64,000 bases of DNA, from assembly GCA_040360365.1 (NCBI GenBank), contig CP136412.1; one strand, given 5' to 3'. The first letter of the stretch is position 1, and every line of letters starts with the position of its first letter. The stretch is from Arcanobacterium_A hippocoleae_A. Its GTDB lineage: Bacteria; Actinomycetota; Actinomycetes; Actinomycetales; Actinomycetaceae. The notes below the pieces were generated by a model. It was given only the letters and a program-made list of their open reading frames with translations. It was not told the DNA's origin and did no database searches. This document shows, piece by piece, positions 44,717-54,747 of the stretch. The position numbers and the translations under genes are program-made.

Positions 44717-47252
44717 ATGTGGAAGATGGCTCTGCGTGATATCCGGACAAATTTCAAACGTTTTTTAATGACGATTTTCGCGGTGGCGATTGGTGTCGCA
44801 TTCTTGACTGGGACGCTCGCATTCCGTGATTTACTTTCCGCAACTTTCTCAAATTTAACAACTGCGGTGGTAGATGCGGAGGGGATACAGGTTAGCGGAC
44901 CGGCGAATAATGCTGCAGCAGATGCGGGAATGTATGCTGGAAGCGGCAATATTGATCCGGCAGCAGCTGCGAAAATTGCAGCGCTCGACGGTGTGAAATC
45001 GGTGCAGCCGCAGCGGATGGAACTTGTGCAAACATTTACTGAAAGCGGGGCAGCAACGAATCTTTTCGGTGCTCCGGCAATGGTTTTCGGTACTGATTTT
45101 GAACTTGAAAAAGCGAAAATTGTATCCGGGAATATTGCCGAATCTGGTGAGATTTTAATTGAAGAATCAACCGCGGCAAGAAACGGGTTAAAAGCCGGTG
45201 ACAATATCATCGTTTATGCTGATAAACCGCTAAAAAAGCGAATCAGCGGAATTGTGAAATTCGGTTCTGCGATGGCGGGAGCTTCGGTTGTATTTATACC
45301 GGAAAAAGATTTTATCGAGCTATTTGGTGCGGAGTATCAATCCGCATTTGTGAACCTGGAAGATGGTTTTGAAAAAGCGTCCATCAAAGCGAAAATTGCC
45401 CGAATAGTTCCAGATAGTTATCAGGTGCAAACCGATACGGAAGTAATTGCGGAAACACAAGAGCAGATTGAACAGATCCTCACAATTATTAACACATTTC
45501 TCCTCACGTTTGTGGTCCTCGCACTTGGAATTTCAACTTTTATTATTACGAATACTTTCACTATTTTGATTCGCCAACGGCAGCGGCGGTTGCGCTGCTG
45601 CGTGCAATTGGGGCTTCTGGGAAACAAGTTTTTGGACACTGGTTTTGCAGGCAATCGCGGTCGGGATTATCGGCTCGCTGATTGGTTTGCTCTTTGGTCA
45701 GGGACTGCTTGTTTTGATTCGGAACGGACTTGACCGGTTTGGAATGCCGATGTCTGGTTCGCAATTCGTTGAATTTCCGACGGCATTGCTCGCGGTATGT
45801 ATCGGTACGCTGATTACAATTCTTGCCACTTTACTTCCATCACGCCGTGCCGCAAAAATTGCACCGATTGAAGCGATGCGTGATGTGGGCGGTCAGCATG
45901 AGAAACCTTTGAAAGTGCGGGGGATTATTTTTGCAGTGCTTTCTGTGATTGCTTATACGATGCTTGGCGGAGGAGCTGTTAAGGGAAACGGCTGGCTTTT
46001 TGGAATTGGTGCAGGTTTAGCAGTTATTTCATTGATTGGTTTAATGCCGGTATTAGTGCATCCGGTTGTGGCGATTCTTGGCTGGCCGGTTCGGAAGCTT
46101 TCACGTGGGATTGGTGAGATTGCATCCCGTTCGCTCACATCTTTGCCGCGGAAAACGGCAACCACTTCTGTTGCGCTTGCAATTGGAATCATGCTGGTAA
46201 CAGCTGGATCTACAATCGCAGTTTCGCTTCAGAAACAGATTGAAGGGGAAATTGACAGCAAAATTTCTGCCGATTTAATTGTTATCTCGAATGGTCCGAT
46301 TTCTGATATTTCCCATTCGGCTGCGTTATTAGAAAAAATTACTGGAATAGCGAAAGTTGATTCTTCGCTTCGCTATGGAATGTCCCAGCTGGTCGAAGTT
46401 GACGGAAAACAAATTGATCCGGTAACGCGGTTTGCAGGTACGCTTTCTGCTGATGTGGTGAATGAAATTGGAATTAGAATCGTCGCTGGAGATGCGCGAA
46501 AAGCACTCGAAGCTGGGGAAGCGATTTATGTTAAAACAGCTCAGGATGCTGCAAAGGTAAATATTGGTTCGGAAATAACCGTGCTTGGCAATTCTGCTCC
46601 GGTGCAGGCGCGTGTGGGGGCGATTGCTGAGTTCGGAACGCTGCGTTTAGCATTATTAGATTTGATTCTTCCGCAGACTCTTGCCGATAGACTGCAGCCG
46701 TTTGAAGAAACAACGCCGTTGATGTTTATTGATGCAGATGATTCAGTGCCGATTTCTGATGTGAAAACGAAAGTACAAAATGCGTTGAAAGAACAATACA
46801 TTTGGCAGGTGCTTGACAATTCTGATGTAAAACAAATTACTTCCGGGCAAGTTTCCAGCGTGCTGACAGTTCTTTATGCACTGCTTGCGCTTTCGGTGGT
46901 GATTGCAGTGCTTGGTGTTGTCAACACACTGACTTTGTCAGTGATGGACCGCAAGAGCGAGATTGGTTTGCTGCGGGCGGTGGGAATGCGGCGCGGAGGT
47001 ATTCGAAAAATGGTGCTTTACGAGTCGGTCCTTTCAACACTGCTGGGCGCTGTTACCGGAATCGCGGCGGGAATCGCGATTGGGCTTGCGTTAGTTCGCT
47101 ATATTGGAGCTGAAGATGCGGTGTACTTAATCCCGTGGAATGCGCTCATTGTGGTTTTTGCGGGAGCTTTTGCTGTCGGGATTTTCGCTTCGCTGCTTCC
47201 AGCACGCAAGGCTGCACGCACAAACGTGCTGGAAGCTATCGCAGATGAATAA
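44717..47252 (+). CDS. FtsX-like ABC transporter permease, two frame breaks
   Basis: The permease of about 846 residues has an N-terminal membrane anchor (FKRFLMTIFAVAIGVAFLTG), a periplasmic-side domain, a first FtsX domain (about 255-375), a second long outer domain and a final FtsX domain (SVVIAVLGVVNTLTLSVMDRKSEIGLLRAVGMRR ...). Two one-base losses disturb it: near 45580-45592, and in the T-run 45629-45633. The intended reading there is VALLRAIGASGKQVFWTLVLQAIAVGIIGS. It follows the ATPase by 14 bp. The joined protein is a normal double-FtsX permease. Confidence 0.9.
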
Positions 47253-47289
47253 TCTGAAATGGTGTTAGCGAAACGGGTTCATCTCGGTT

Positions 47290-50152
47290 TCAGGGAGTCT
47301 TCTTTGCGTTCCGCGTTCTTCGAAGCTCAATTCCTGCAGCGCAGAAAGCGGCAATACTAAATCCGAGCAGCAGCCATTCCCACCAGGGAATCGCAGATAT
47401 TGCCGATGGCGGGATGGCGGTGCTGTTTTCCAACTGCTTAATTTGCGTTGCCGGAAGCGGATGGGATGCTCCAGATTCCGCTCCAAGTGAATTTTGCTGG
47501 CGGCTCCCATCTGCAAGATTTGCTGCACCCAAATTGCTTTCAGTGCCGGATGCGGCTGATTCTGGTGTTAATCCGCGGCTTTGCTGCTGAGTTTGATTGA
47601 AGTTCGCAAGAATTTTTGCCGCCGCGCCGACACCGTGCTTGTTGGCTGGACTTGTTTTTTCTTCAGATTTTACAGTAGGAATTGTGCTGAAATGGCTGTT
47701 ATTTTCTGGATTTAACTTTTGCTTTTCTTCATCTTGAGACGGGTTTAGGGTGTTCTCGATTTGGCGGATTTCATCTTCTTTCGGATTTAGCGTTTTCCCA
47801 GCTGTGATTGCTGTATCTCCTACGAAAAATGTTACTTTTAGCGGTTTTTGAATTACGGATCCATTTATTAAATGCAGCGTGTAAACGAAATCAAACGTAT
47901 ATGTTCCGGCTTGATTAAAATACATTGCCTGATGGCTGTGGGTGGGCAGAAGGAAGCTGAGCAGCATATTTGGTTTCGTTGAGTCGAGATTGGCGGCAAA
48001 TCCGCCTTGGAATACTTTAAACTGTCCAATCCACATTCTTCCCGGGCCATTGTAGTTCGCAATTGAAATACTTACACCTTTTTCGGATCTAATAATGAGT
48101 AATCTACACGTTGGGTAGAGAATCCAACCCAAGGTAAATCCTGCTGCTGTGTTTCGGGAAGCGCCCATACTCCCTGCGGTGAAGCTGCTCTTATTTCGGA
48201 GAATCCTTCCGCGTCTGCAGGAATCAGCGTATGTGCAGAATTTGGTACCGCATATGCGAAAGTATTGGAAGGCCGAAGTATTGGATTGCGCGGGTCGGCT
48301 GTGTCATCTGCAAAAACTTTTGCTGTACTGCCGTCGTATGAAAGTGCCTGATCAATATGGCCGGAGCGAATTAAATGGAGCTTTTTACTTGAATCTTCTG
48401 CGGTATTTGCGCCGGGCAGATCTGCGGAAGATTCTGTTTCAATGTCGGTGACAGCTGGTTCTGCAGGCGAGTCTTGGGCGGTATCCGGCAGGTCTGGTAA
48501 ATCTGCGCGTAATTTTCCGTTCTCTGCCGCAATTAACCGTAGCTGCTTAATAGTTTCATTTCCGACGGCAAAATATATTTTCTTTCCCGAGTAGGAAAAA
48601 TTTCCGTTCTTATCGGAAGTTTCAACGTTAAAATCTAAAGCGTATAGCCCCGGTTTAGTGAATATGTGGGTGAGGGGAATCTGTTTAGCTTCATCGGTAT
48701 AGGTAGAAATTGGATTTTTGGCAGAGTCTAATAATGCTTTGAATACTCCGGCTGCAGTATTTCCGGCACGGTATCTGCCGCCGTCGGGTCCGGAGAATAC
48801 GTCTATCGAATAGACGATTGGTTGGGAGCGTTTTTGCGGATCTAAACCAGTGAAGTCAAAACTTAAACTTGGCTCTTTTTCTGACGCAGGCAAAATCCAT
48901 TCTTTCCCATCTGCTGTGTCTTGTAGAAAGTTATCGGGTATTTCTATTGCCGGTTTGCTAACTTCTTCTTGATTTGAATCGAGTGCTTTTAAAGAAACTG
49001 CATCAATTACGGTTTCGCGCTTTTCTGCTGCAAAATCTGCTTTTAACAGTAGATTTGTTGGCAAGATTGGGGCGGGAGCAAATTTGGAATTGCGTACGAC
49101 CTTAATTATTTGCTTCCGAGCTTCTTCGGGAGAGATAGTTTGATTGGGAAGATTGTCTTCCGGAGCTGCCGGATTTGCTGCGGGAGCTTCTATTTTTCTG
49201 TGTCGCTCGGCGGAGCAGCCGGATTGGGAGAATCTGCCGGATTGGGAATTGTCTCAGAAGCGGCAGTCGGTGTCTTAATGGTGTTTAGTGCTGTTGTTGT
49301 TCCCGCAGGTAATCCAACTTCGGTATCTGATCCAACAAGCCAGGTCACATATGATGGTACGGAAGTAACGGTTTTTTCTGCTGGGTCAGCTTTTACAAGT
49401 TCATATCCGGCTTGGAAGCCAAGACGATAAACTCCTGATTCGGAGAAAGACCAGTTCCAATGCCCGTGCGAGCCAAGGTCCAGCAGCAGCGGTTCGAGAT
49501 CTCCTTGTGAGGTGAGACCGCGGACGATACCGCCGAATCCTTCAGTGCGCCAAACGTTCACATCTCCTGGACCGGTATTTGAAATCATTTTTAGCCATAC
49601 TCGATTTAAGAGCACATTTTCGGGGAGCGAAATTTCGTGAGCGGTGTCAAATGCTCCCACCCCGGCCCAGACCGGACGCCAGTTGTCAATTTGTTCTTGC
49701 GGTGCATTCCACACTGCTGTTCCTGGTTTTCCCAGAAAACTATAAAGAGAGTTATTCGGTACTTTTATCCGCGAAACTTCGTTACCTGCAGCGTTGTCAG
49801 CGTCTGGTGCGAGGCGTACGCAAATACTGTTCGGATCTTCTGTAACATGCTGTCCGTCTACGACGGTGACGGCCAGTTTTCCTTGCAGATTCGTAACGTA
49901 TGCGGCGTCGACATGAGAGTGGTGCAGAAGTTTCTTTCCTGCGCAGATATGCGGCACGTTGCCGGCAGCGTCTGGCTGTGCGTTTGGATTTGCTCCAACG
50001 CTTCCTGCCGGAACTCGTAAATTAGCAGGCACGATATCGCCGTATCCGGCTTTCCCGGGACGGTGGCTGGCTGTGTCTGCGAAAGCGGCTGGTGTTCCGG
50101 CTAAGCAGCTAATTAAAGCGAAAGCGCTGATTGCTGTACCTAGTTTCCGCAT
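47290..50152 (-). CDS. Wall-associated repeat protein linked to metal uptake, two frame breaks
   Basis: ATG 50152 (AAAGGG upstream) starts a signal peptide (MRKLGTAISAFALISCLAG ... AFA). The domain after it has HSHVD, VGAFDTAHEISLP and GHWNWSFSESGVYRLGFQA. This is the pattern of actinobacterial surface-anchored repeat proteins (TIGR03769 type) that accompany zinc or manganese ABC transporters. A second such domain lies near 48800-48550 and a third near 48050-47810. The C-terminus has a Pro/Asn-rich stalk, one membrane helix (WWEWLLLGFSIAAFCAAGIEL) and a basic tail. Frames break at T-runs 49193-49197 and 48079-48083, each one base short. Total about 954 residues. A Zur/Fur box lies upstream. 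Confidence 0.8.
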
Positions 50153-50172
50153 TAATAACCCTTTCTTATATT

Positions 50173-50185
50173 GATAATCATTATC
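50173..50185. promoter_or_regulatory. Zur/Fur-type operator
   Basis: GATAATCATTATC is a perfect 6-1-6 inverted repeat, the form of Fur-family boxes. It ends 21 bp upstream of the wall-protein start, where a repressor would block its promoter. Given the protein family, the zinc repressor Zur is the best guess, but Fur binds similar sites. Confidence 0.7.
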
Positions 50186-50233
50186 GATAATAGTTGATGC
50201 TTTGCGGAAAAGAAATTTAATCCGGCAAATCAT

Positions 50234-50664
50234 TGCATAAAAATGCGGGATTGTGTTTCAAGTTTCAAGTTTCAAGTTGATGTTCACCGTGTGCAAATAA
50301 AGATTCCGGTGATATTGCGCGAAAAAACGGTGCCATTGGCATTCAGATTTGAAAGATATTGGTTCCCTGATTTGATACTGGTAGAGTGTTAACCCGTGAA
50401 GCCGGCAATGAAAATCAGCACAGCGTGCTGATTCGGATTTTAGCTGCAGGATGTTTAGGTGTTTCGGAAGTTTAGCTGCACTGCCTGTCCGTCTGAATAC
50501 CGAAACAAAATTTTCTAAATTCTCGCTTCTATCCCAAGCAAATATGTTTGCAATAACTTCCGACTCGAACTGATTCACAAGAATATATCGTGAGATCCCT
50601 AAACCCGGGAAAGAAAAGTTTGCAAAGAAGTAAAACCGAAACAAAAAGATCCAAGCGGAGAGAA
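50234..50664. other. Intergenic region with a short hairpin
   Basis: No convincing gene. Three tandem copies of GTTTCAA lie near 50254-50275. A 9-bp hairpin (50413-50421 with 50425-50433, loop AGC) may be part of a leader of the permease gene. I looked for a TPP-type riboswitch and could not support one. Confidence 0.35.
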
Positions 50665-51429
50665 ATGATTAAAAATCGGATTCCCACAATCGCAGCGATT
50701 CTAGTATTGCTCACGGCATGGGAACTATGGGTTCTATCCGGTACAGTAGCAAAATCACTTATCGCTGCGCCAAGTGAGATTTTTACTGCCATCGGTGAAA
50801 CTTGGCAAACTCTTGGTCCGGCAACCGCAATCACTGCAATCGAAGGTTTTACCGGTTTCGCTCTCGCCGCGGTATTTGGTGTGCTAATCGGAATTGCGCT
50901 CTATTCCTCGCCGCTGCTTAATTCAGCGCTATTCCCGCTAATTTCCGCAGCTCAAACCATGCCGCTGATTTCGATTGCACCAATTTTCCTGATTTGGTTC
51001 GGATTCAATATCTCAGGAAAGATCGCAATCGTTACAATATTCGGACTTTTCCCGATTACAGTGCAAACAATCCGCGGTTTAAAAGGGGTGCCCCAATTTT
51101 ACTCTGATGTTGCACTCACCTGCGGTGCTACTCCAACATGGACACTCTGGCATGTAAAACTAAGAGTGGCAGCTCGCCAGATTTTTGGCGGAATGCGCGT
51201 CTCAGGAGCCTATATTTTTGCAACCGCAGCTACTGCAGAGTATCTTGGCGCTCGCGGCGGTTTAGGTATCTGGCTCCAGCAAGCATACAATTCATTCCGG
51301 ACACCGCTAATCTTTGCGGCAACATTTGTAATCATCGCGCTCACCGCAATCTTGATGTTAATAATTCACGCGGCTGAACGGGCGACAATCGGCGATCCGG
51401 CTGCGGATGATTTAGCTGGAAATAATTAG
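50665..51429 (+). CDS. ABC transporter permease, SsuC/ThiX type
   Basis: ATG 50665 follows GGAGAGAA. The 254-residue permease has about six membrane helices and the BPD-type EAA motif region (QFYSDVALTCGATPTWTLWHVKLRVAARQIFGGMRV), as in transporters for sulfonates, nitrate or thiamine precursors. The lipoprotein at 52776-53901 is of the matching NMT1/THI5 type but on the other strand, with a nucleoside hydrolase between. No ATPase gene is in the window. Confidence 0.85.
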   Translation: MIKNRIPTIAAILVLLTAWELWVLSGTVAKSLIAAPSEIFTAIGETWQTLGPATAITAIEGFTGFALAAVFGVLIGIALYSSPLLNSALFPLISAAQTMPLISIAPIFLIWFGFNISGKIAIVTIFGLFPITVQTIRGLKGVPQFYSDVALTCGATPTWTLWHVKLRVAARQIFGGMRVSGAYIFATAATAEYLGARGGLGIWLQQAYNSFRTPLIFAATFVIIALTAILMLIIHAAERATIGDPAADDLAGNN

Positions 51430-51453
51430 AAAAAATAGATTATCGGAAGTTAA

Positions 51454-52710
51454 TTAGCTGCTGTGCCGATTTTGGTGTGCAAAATTTCGGAAAAATTCGA
51501 GTCTTTGCGCGAAATCTTCCACAAAAAGTGCAGAATTAACATCTATAGCAACTTTCACGCGCGGAGCGGATAAATGGTGCATTTTTCCTTGATCGATAAC
51601 GCAGCGCCCGCGGATACTCTGGCACGCAACTGTTTCGGTTTGCACAGTAAGCGGCAGTTCAATCGTCGTAATTAATTCTGGATTGAGCGCAGCAGCGGCA
51701 GCTAATGGGTCATGCAGCGGCATTCCGGATGAAAATTTCGGTGCAGCATTCGCATTCGCACTAATCGAAAATGCGGCAAGATTAGTAAGAAATGCTCCAG
51801 GGCGGTATCCGGTTGCGGGAGCATTATCGCTCCAGCGTTCCGCTTTTTCGCGCGGCAATAAACATCTCTCAGTCACATCCAGACCGACAAGCGTAACATC
51901 AGCTCCGCTGGCAAAAACCCGCGCTGCCGCTTCCGGATCTTGAATAATATTAGTTTCACTCACTGCATCGTAACAATTTCCGGCAGTCATGAGTGCCCCG
52001 CCCATACATACCACCCGGAGTTTTCCGGCAATATCCGGAGCCAGCTGCAATGCTCGGTCAATATCGGTCAATGGTCCGGTTACAGCAATCACTAGATTCT
52101 GCCCGTATTTGCGAACTGCTTCGATAATCGCTGTAACTCCGGCGGGAGCTGTGATCTCGCCGTGCTTCCCGTCTTGATTCTGATTCTGCTGTGTTTGCAG
52201 GCTGATTTCAGAGAACGAATGTGTTCCGCCGGAATTAGTTTGTGTTATGACCTCAAATTCGGCTGCGGGAGTTTGTGTATTAACGGCTGGTTTGGCGTGT
52301 GAATCTGCAGGGACGTACCCGCCGATAGAAAGTTTCGGGTCTTTATAATGCAGCGCAGCCATTGAAGCTGTTAACGACGGTGAAATAATTGGAGAAATCG
52401 TGTCAATATTCGAACCATAGTCTTGGGCATTCAAATTTGCGAATCCGTTTGCGCCGTGGAAGCATGCACATCCTGCGTCTGGGATAAAACCATTTGCCCA
52501 AGATGGCGATTCTGAACCGGCCCATACGGGGATTTGTGTCTGCGGTGCAAGTATTTCCAGCGCAGCTAATGTATTTCGCAGCGCTGTTTGCATCTCCACG
52601 TTCCCGTAGCTTGCTGCAATCCCCAAAAGTTCGGTTTCCGCAGATGCAAGGAGGTATGCCAACGCGAGTATGTCGTCGACACCAGTATCTGCATTCAGAA
52701 TTACCTGCAC
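51454..52710 (-). CDS. Inosine/uridine-preferring nucleoside hydrolase family protein
   Basis: The enzyme cleaves the N-glycosidic bond of ribonucleosides or related compounds. The 418-residue protein starts MQVILNADTGVDDILAL with the calcium-binding Asp cluster (DTGVDD). It has the later motifs LVIAVTGPLTDIDRAL, VCMGGA, SETNIIQDPEAA and MPLHDPLAAAAAL with the metal Asp. Family members have about 310 residues. The extra length is an insertion at about 100-205, rich in Asn, Gln and Ser. It lies 65 bp after the lipoprotein gene on the same strand, suggesting uptake and cleavage of a pyrimidine- or thiamine-like compound. Confidence 0.88.
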   Translation of the reverse strand: MQVILNADTGVDDILALAYLLASAETELLGIAASYGNVEMQTALRNTLAALEILAPQTQIPVWAGSESPSWANGFIPDAGCACFHGANGFANLNAQDYGSNIDTISPIISPSLTASMAALHYKDPKLSIGGYVPADSHAKPAVNTQTPAAEFEVITQTNSGGTHSFSEISLQTQQNQNQDGKHGEITAPAGVTAIIEAVRKYGQNLVIAVTGPLTDIDRALQLAPDIAGKLRVVCMGGALMTAGNCYDAVSETNIIQDPEAAARVFASGADVTLVGLDVTERCLLPREKAERWSDNAPATGYRPGAFLTNLAAFSISANANAAPKFSSGMPLHDPLAAAAALNPELITTIELPLTVQTETVACQSIRGRCVIDQGKMHHLSAPRVKVAIDVNSALFVEDFAQRLEFFRNFAHQNRHSS

Positions 52711-52775
52711 TTCGTGATTCTCCTCATCTCTGTATTCTGTGCAAAGATATCCGTCGTTAATTTACAAAAATCCCG

Positions 52776-53901
52776 TTATGATTCCGATGTTTGTGAATAA
52801 ATAGTTTTGCGGATAACCGCGGAAGTTTTCCCGGCACTACTTTTTAAGAACTCGTTTGTGGCAAGTTCCGATGCGGTCGGGGCGGTGCGGGTAACTTTAT
52901 CATTTTCATCAGTGTATGAGCCGGACTGGGCAATGAAATTGTAATAGTCTTGCGCGCCGGAGATATCTGCCGTTCCGAACGTAAAATCGCCATTAACAAT
53001 TAAATTCGGGTCGCCCCAGTATTTATTATCGACGATGAACTTCATAGATGCTTTTACAAAATCTAGATCAAGATTCGCATCTTGTGCTTCTTTCACAAGA
53101 ATTTTGGCGGCTTCTTGCGGATTTTGGTAAGCCCATTCATATCCGCGCTGTGCTGCCTGCACGAAAGATTTCACAAATTTCGGATCGTCGATACGGGTCG
53201 ATTTTTTGTAATTATGCCGATTTGGTTCGGGTTTCCCGGTACTCCGAAGTCTTCGCCTTTGAAACAGTTCAGCTTTGGCCCGTGAAGAGCAGCTTGTACG
53301 CCTTCCCAAGTATCATAGAATCCGCCGAAGTCGGCTTTATTGGCTTCCAGAACCTGGAATGTAGATGTACCGACGGTGACGGAATCGAAATCGCCTTTTC
53401 CGCCATCTTCTTGAATCATTTGTTTCACGATAGCAGAATCTTCGTTCGCCCCGAAAGTGGCGAAGATTTTTCCATCAAAATCTTTTGGCGATTCAATTTC
53501 CTTGTTTGCAGCAAGCGCACACCAGATTGCGCTCGGCTTCTGCTGTACTTGGAGAACTTGTGTAAGATTAATATCTTTTAATGAAAGCGCTCCGACGTTT
53601 GCCATGTTTGAGAGCGCGAAATCGGCTAATCCGGAATGTACCGCCTGTTCGGCGCCTGCCTGCGCAACACCGATAATATTCACATCTAATCCGGCCTGAG
53701 CAAACCAGCCTTTGTTTTTTGCAACATAGACACCAATATGATTAGTATCCGGAGCCCATGACAGCATGAACGTGGTTTTGCGCAGTTCTTTGCCGGAAAC
53801 GGAAGCTTCGCCGGCGGAATCAAATTTGCGCAGCTGCTGAGAAAAATCGTGCCTGCACTAAGCGCTGCGATAAAAAATGTGCGGAAAAGTTTTCTTAACA
53901 T
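52776..53901 (-). CDS. Substrate-binding lipoprotein, NMT1/THI5 type, two frame breaks
   Basis: ATG 53901 starts a lipoprotein signal with lipobox LSSC (FFIAALSAGTIFLSSCA). After a one-base loss near 53825 the frame continues FDSAGEASVSGKELRKTTFMLSWAPDTNHIGVYVAKNKGWFAQAGLDVNI. After another in the T-run 53202-53207 it continues STRIDDPKFVKSFVQAAQRGYEWAYQNP to the stop at 52776. The pattern (SWAPDTNHIGVYVAKNKGWF, LADFALSNMANV) is that of periplasmic-type binding proteins for thiamine pyrimidine precursors or similar rings. Total about 375 residues. It would feed the permease at 50665. Confidence 0.85.
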
Positions 53902-54190
53902 GCCGACTCCCTACGCCGAAACTTACGATCTCTGGGCAATATTTGCGGTAGAACGGCAGAGATTCGCAAGGTCCGTGTCTACGTGTATGTATCATAGGGC
54001 CGTGATCCGGATGATGCAAATATGCGGTTAATTATTTTTTATTTGGTTTGGTTTTGTGCTGTTTGCGGCGGTGTTCGTGAAATATCGTTTTATTTTCAGT
54101 ATATTTAAGCGTGATCTTTCATAATCGATTTTCGAGATTGAACCGTATCAGATTTTAGATAAGTATACTGTGCCGATTACGCGGGTGAAG
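53902..54190. other. Intergenic region between lipoprotein gene and tRNA-Arg
   Basis: No gene seen. It should hold the leftward promoter of the lipoprotein operon. AT-rich in its right half. Confidence 0.35.
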
Positions 54191-54263
54191 TGCCCCCAGC
54201 CCGACTCGAACGGGCAACCTACGGATTAGAAGGCCGTTGCTCTATCCATTGAGCTATGGAGGC
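54191..54263 (-). tRNA. tRNA-Arg (TCT)
   Basis: On the minus strand the acceptor stem GCCTCCA pairs with TGGGGGC. The anticodon loop CTTCTAA carries TCT, and the T-arm is CCCGTTCGAGTCGGG. The discriminator is A. CCA is not encoded. Confidence 0.96.
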
Positions 54264-54747
54264 GTGTTTCGGCGCCGATTTTAAATTTGCGCCTGAACTA
54301 ACTTTACATATTGACGGGCAAAAGCAAAAACTCAAAGAGTTAACAACTTTAAAAATCTGCCAAAAAGTATTTTGAAAATTTTAAATATGATGCTGCCGTG
54401 CGAGGTTTAGTTATGTGCCGAAAATTTACTTCGGCAGCTAAAAGGTTTGCGATGATTGCAAAATAGTTATGGCAGTAAGAAATCGAGCCGGCAGTGCTGA
54501 AGAATACCCGCAGTACTGCAAAGAGCGGGGAGAGCTGGATTCTGTGAATGCGGCAAAATACAATAAGTTGGTTAGAATAAGAATGGTTTTGACATTCTCA
54601 TTCGAGAATAATTTACTGTGATATTGAACGCTGAAAAATATTCGGTGTGCCGGCGGTTAACACATTTTTCCGCACTTTATTTTGTTCTAACAATTTTTCG
54701 CAATCCTCCGAGGATAGACACTTCTAAAGGTCAGGTGAGTTAATCAA
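54264..54747. other. AT-rich intergenic region before the GTPase genes
   Basis: This 484-bp stretch has no convincing gene. Imperfect repeats of GCAGT-CTG occur near 54492-54520. The promoters of tRNA-Arg and of the GTPase operon must lie here. AGGTGAG at 54731-54737 is the ribosome site of the next gene. Confidence 0.35.

Noticed and set aside
50380..50480. A possible TPP riboswitch before the THI5-type permease
   Set aside because: I looked for the conserved CTGAGA and ACC-TGA-type blocks in the correct order and did not find them.
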